NCBI GenBank assembly: GCA_027306785.1 | Contig: DAHUZB010000032.1 | Span: 1-51,550, forward strand | Direction of reading: 5' to 3' | Length of the DNA: 51,550 bases | DNA from: Vulcanimicrobiota bacterium | GTDB taxonomy: Bacteria > Vulcanimicrobiota > Vulcanimicrobiia > Vulcanimicrobiales > Vulcanimicrobiaceae | Shown: piece by piece, positions 50,223 through 51,550 of the stretch | How the letters are laid out: each line of letters starts with the position of its first letter | How positions within the stretch are numbered: the stretch's first letter is position 1 | Notes under the pieces: generated by a model | Told to the model about the DNA's origin: nothing | Database searches by the model: none | The model's input: the letters and a program-made list of their open reading frames with translations, nothing else | Position numbers and translations under genes: made by a program

Positions 50223-51224
50223 GTGAACGCCCTGCTCAAGAACGTCTGGCTTCGCAACGTCATCCTCGTGCTGGTCGTCATCGTGCTGATGGCGATCGTC
50301 AACACGGCGGCACACGGCGCATTTTTGCGTCCCGGCAACATCGTGCAAGTGCTGCGCCAGATCACCTACAACTGCATTCTCGGCGTCGGGCAGACGTTCG
50401 TGATCATCACCGCGGGCATCGATCTCTCGATCGGATCGCTCGTCTCGCTCACGGGTGTCGTGATGGCGCTCGTCGCGAACTCGCTGCACATCGGCGGGCT
50501 GCCGCTCTTGATTGTCACGCTGCTCGCGGGCCTCGCGGTCGGCGCGGCGGCAGGCTGGGTGAACGCGATCCCGGTCGTCAAGCTGAATCTGCCGCCCTTC
50601 ATCACCACCTTCGCGATGCTCGAAGTCACGCTCGGACTCTCGTACATCATCTCGGGCGGTCGCCCGGTGGCGGTCACGTCGAATGCGTTCGCGGGCGTCG
50701 GTTACGGGTCGTTTTTAGGCGGCGTCACCAAGGCGCTGCATCTGCCGAGCATTCCCACGCCGGTGATCTGGATGATCGCGGTGATCGTCATCGCCTCGGT
50801 GCTGCTCAATCGCACGCGCTTCGGGCGGTACGTCTTCGCGCTCGGCGGCAACGAAGAAGCGGCGCGTTTGGCGGGCGTCAACGTCGGACGCGTGAAGACG
50901 CTGGTCTACGTGATCAGCGGCATGTGCGCGGCGGTCGTGGGCTTTCTCTACATGGCGCTCTTTTCGTCGGGCTCACCGCAGACCGGCACTGGCGACGAAC
51001 TGCTCGAAGCGATCGCCGCGGTCGTCGTCGGCGGAACGAGCCTGATGGGCGGTCAGGGATCGATCGTCGGCACCTTTTTCGGCGCGCTGCTGATCGGGCT
51101 GCTCTACAACGCGATGAACCTCATCCACGTGGACTCGTACCTGCAGAAGGTCGTGCTCGGCGTGGTGATTCTGCTCGCGGTCGTCCTCGACGAACTGCGC
51201 AAGCGCTACTTGGCGCGCGCCTAA
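50223..51224 (+). CDS. Sugar ABC transporter permease (RbsC-like)
   Basis: A 333-aa inner-membrane permease of the BPD_transp_2 family with about ten helices. Diagnostic segments: GQTFVIITAGIDLSIGSLV, FITTFAMLEVTLGLSYIISG, the EAA-like ALGGNEEAARLAGVNVGRVK, and a glycine-rich GGTSLMGGQGSIVGTFFGA. GTG 50223 follows the ATPase stop by one base. The operon ends here; no sugar kinase or regulator is present. Confidence 0.94.
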   Translation: MNALLKNVWLRNVILVLVVIVLMAIVNTAAHGAFLRPGNIVQVLRQITYNCILGVGQTFVIITAGIDLSIGSLVSLTGVVMALVANSLHIGGLPLLIVTLLAGLAVGAAAGWVNAIPVVKLNLPPFITTFAMLEVTLGLSYIISGGRPVAVTSNAFAGVGYGSFLGGVTKALHLPSIPTPVIWMIAVIVIASVLLNRTRFGRYVFALGGNEEAARLAGVNVGRVKTLVYVISGMCAAVVGFLYMALFSSGSPQTGTGDELLEAIAAVVVGGTSLMGGQGSIVGTFFGALLIGLLYNAMNLIHVDSYLQKVVLGVVILLAVVLDELRKRYLARA

Positions 51225-51230
51225 CCCCGT

Positions 51231-51323
51231 GTCACCCTGAGCCTGTCGAAGGGCGACACAGCGGTGTCACCCTGAGCTTGTCGAAGGGCGACACAACGGT
51301 GTCACCCTGAGCTTGTCGAAGGG
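51231..51323. repeat. Three direct repeats, plus orientation
   Basis: Three copies of a 23-bp core GTCACCCTGAGC(C/T)TGTCGAAGGG at 51231-51253, 51266-51288 and 51301-51323, a 35-bp period. The spacers form inverted repeats GACAC-AGCG-GTGTC and GACAC-AACG-GTGTC. They lie just after the permease stop and before the terminator, and are the reverse complement of the left-edge repeat. Confidence 0.9.
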
Positions 51324-51335
51324 CGAGCAAATGAA

Positions 51336-51372
51336 CGAGCCCGGCATTGAATCATGCCGGGCTCGCGCTTTT
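51336..51372 (+). terminator. Terminator of the sugar importer operon
   Basis: CGAGCCCGGCAT pairs with ATGCCGGGCTCG (12 bp perfect) around a 6-nt loop and is followed by CGCTTTTCC. It sits 112 bp after the permease stop, between the two oppositely oriented repeat arrays. Confidence 0.85.
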
Positions 51373-51385
51373 CCGTGTGCGTCGT

Positions 51386-51550
51386 CCTTCGACAAGCTCA
51401 TCCTTCGACAAGCTCATCCTTCGACAAGCTCAGGATGACACGGTCGTGTCGTCCTTCGACAAGCTCAGGATGACACGGTCGTGTCGTCCTTCGACAAGCT
51501 CAGGATGACACGGTCGTGTCGTCCTTCGACAAGCTCAGGATGACACGGTC
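51386..51550. repeat. Inverted-orientation repeat array at the right edge
   Basis: Two 16-bp partial units (CCTTCGACAAGCTCAT) at 51386 and 51402, then four full CCTTCGACAAGCTCAGGATGAC units at 51418, 51453, 51488 and 51523, a 35-bp period. The spacers contain the palindrome GACACG-GT-CGTGTC. The array continues past the window edge. Orientation is opposite to 51231-51323 and matches the left edge of the window. No gene is visible here. Confidence 0.9.

Noticed and set aside
51386-51550. CRISPR array at the right edge
   Set aside because: The spacers are identical to each other and palindromic, so they do not behave as CRISPR spacers.

Overview
The window is a strongly GC-rich bacterial chromosomal segment with tightly packed operons, many 4-bp ATGA or TGATG stop/start overlaps and several GTG, TTG and probable CTG starts. 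Gene content (class 1B PyrD with PyrK, NrdR, coproheme decarboxylase, a PhaQ-like PadR repressor, ECF sigma control, paired DUF1501/DUF1800 genes) suggests an uncultivated high-GC lineage, perhaps Candidatus Eremiobacterota or a relative. That placement is low-confidence inference, because the window has no rRNA or other decisive marker.

Layout. 1-140: short tandem repeats. 156-6133 (minus): leucine/isovalerate catabolism operon (methylglutaconyl-CoA hydratase, biotin carboxylase, HMG-CoA lyase), followed by an amidohydrolase and a glycosyltransferase. 6193-7745 (plus): membrane cytochrome b and a sulfite-oxidase-fold molybdoprotein. 7742-8294: broken GNAT gene. 8298-9876: secreted protein and EamA transporter. 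9881-11464 (minus): the carboxyltransferase partner of the carboxylase, separated from the rest of its pathway. 11543-14732: DUF1800/DUF1501 pair and a small unknown gene. 14896-16521: PadR repressor, metallo-beta-lactamase-fold protein and GNAT.

16518-22430 is an envelope-signalling block. An ECF sigma factor, its probable anti-sigma factor, a response regulator, a histidine kinase and a secreted DUF4097-like protein form one minus-strand operon. A second DUF4097-like gene diverges from it behind a textbook ECF promoter. 22556-25887 holds a 46-aa gene with a strong Shine-Dalgarno sequence and terminator, then pyrK-pyrD-pyrF-pyrE. 25892-31489 has GNAT, AI-2E transporter, a secreted protein, and the overlapping dprA-rlmH-argS-ppk2 operon. 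31629-34675 has a 49-aa zinc ribbon, nrdR, dut, a ketopantoate-reductase-like gene and chdC. 34653-40303 has a YHYH lipoprotein, a second two-component system with a putative outer-membrane protein, a DUF427 protein and an SPFH protein with a coupled helical partner.

40328-46202 is the accessory region: a dehydrogenase/TetR divergent pair, then an array in which the 3' end of comM occurs three times (41994, 43257 and the intact gene at 44664). Two roughly 1.1-kb inserts lie between the copies. One carries a TacA/TacT-type toxin-antitoxin pair, the other two small membrane proteins between truncated gene ends. This is the most unusual structure in the window. 46231-51224 has a TlpA-like thioredoxin, an unknown beta-propeller-like gene and a ribose-type ABC importer. 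51231-51550 holds a second block of the repeat family seen at the left edge, arranged around a terminator.
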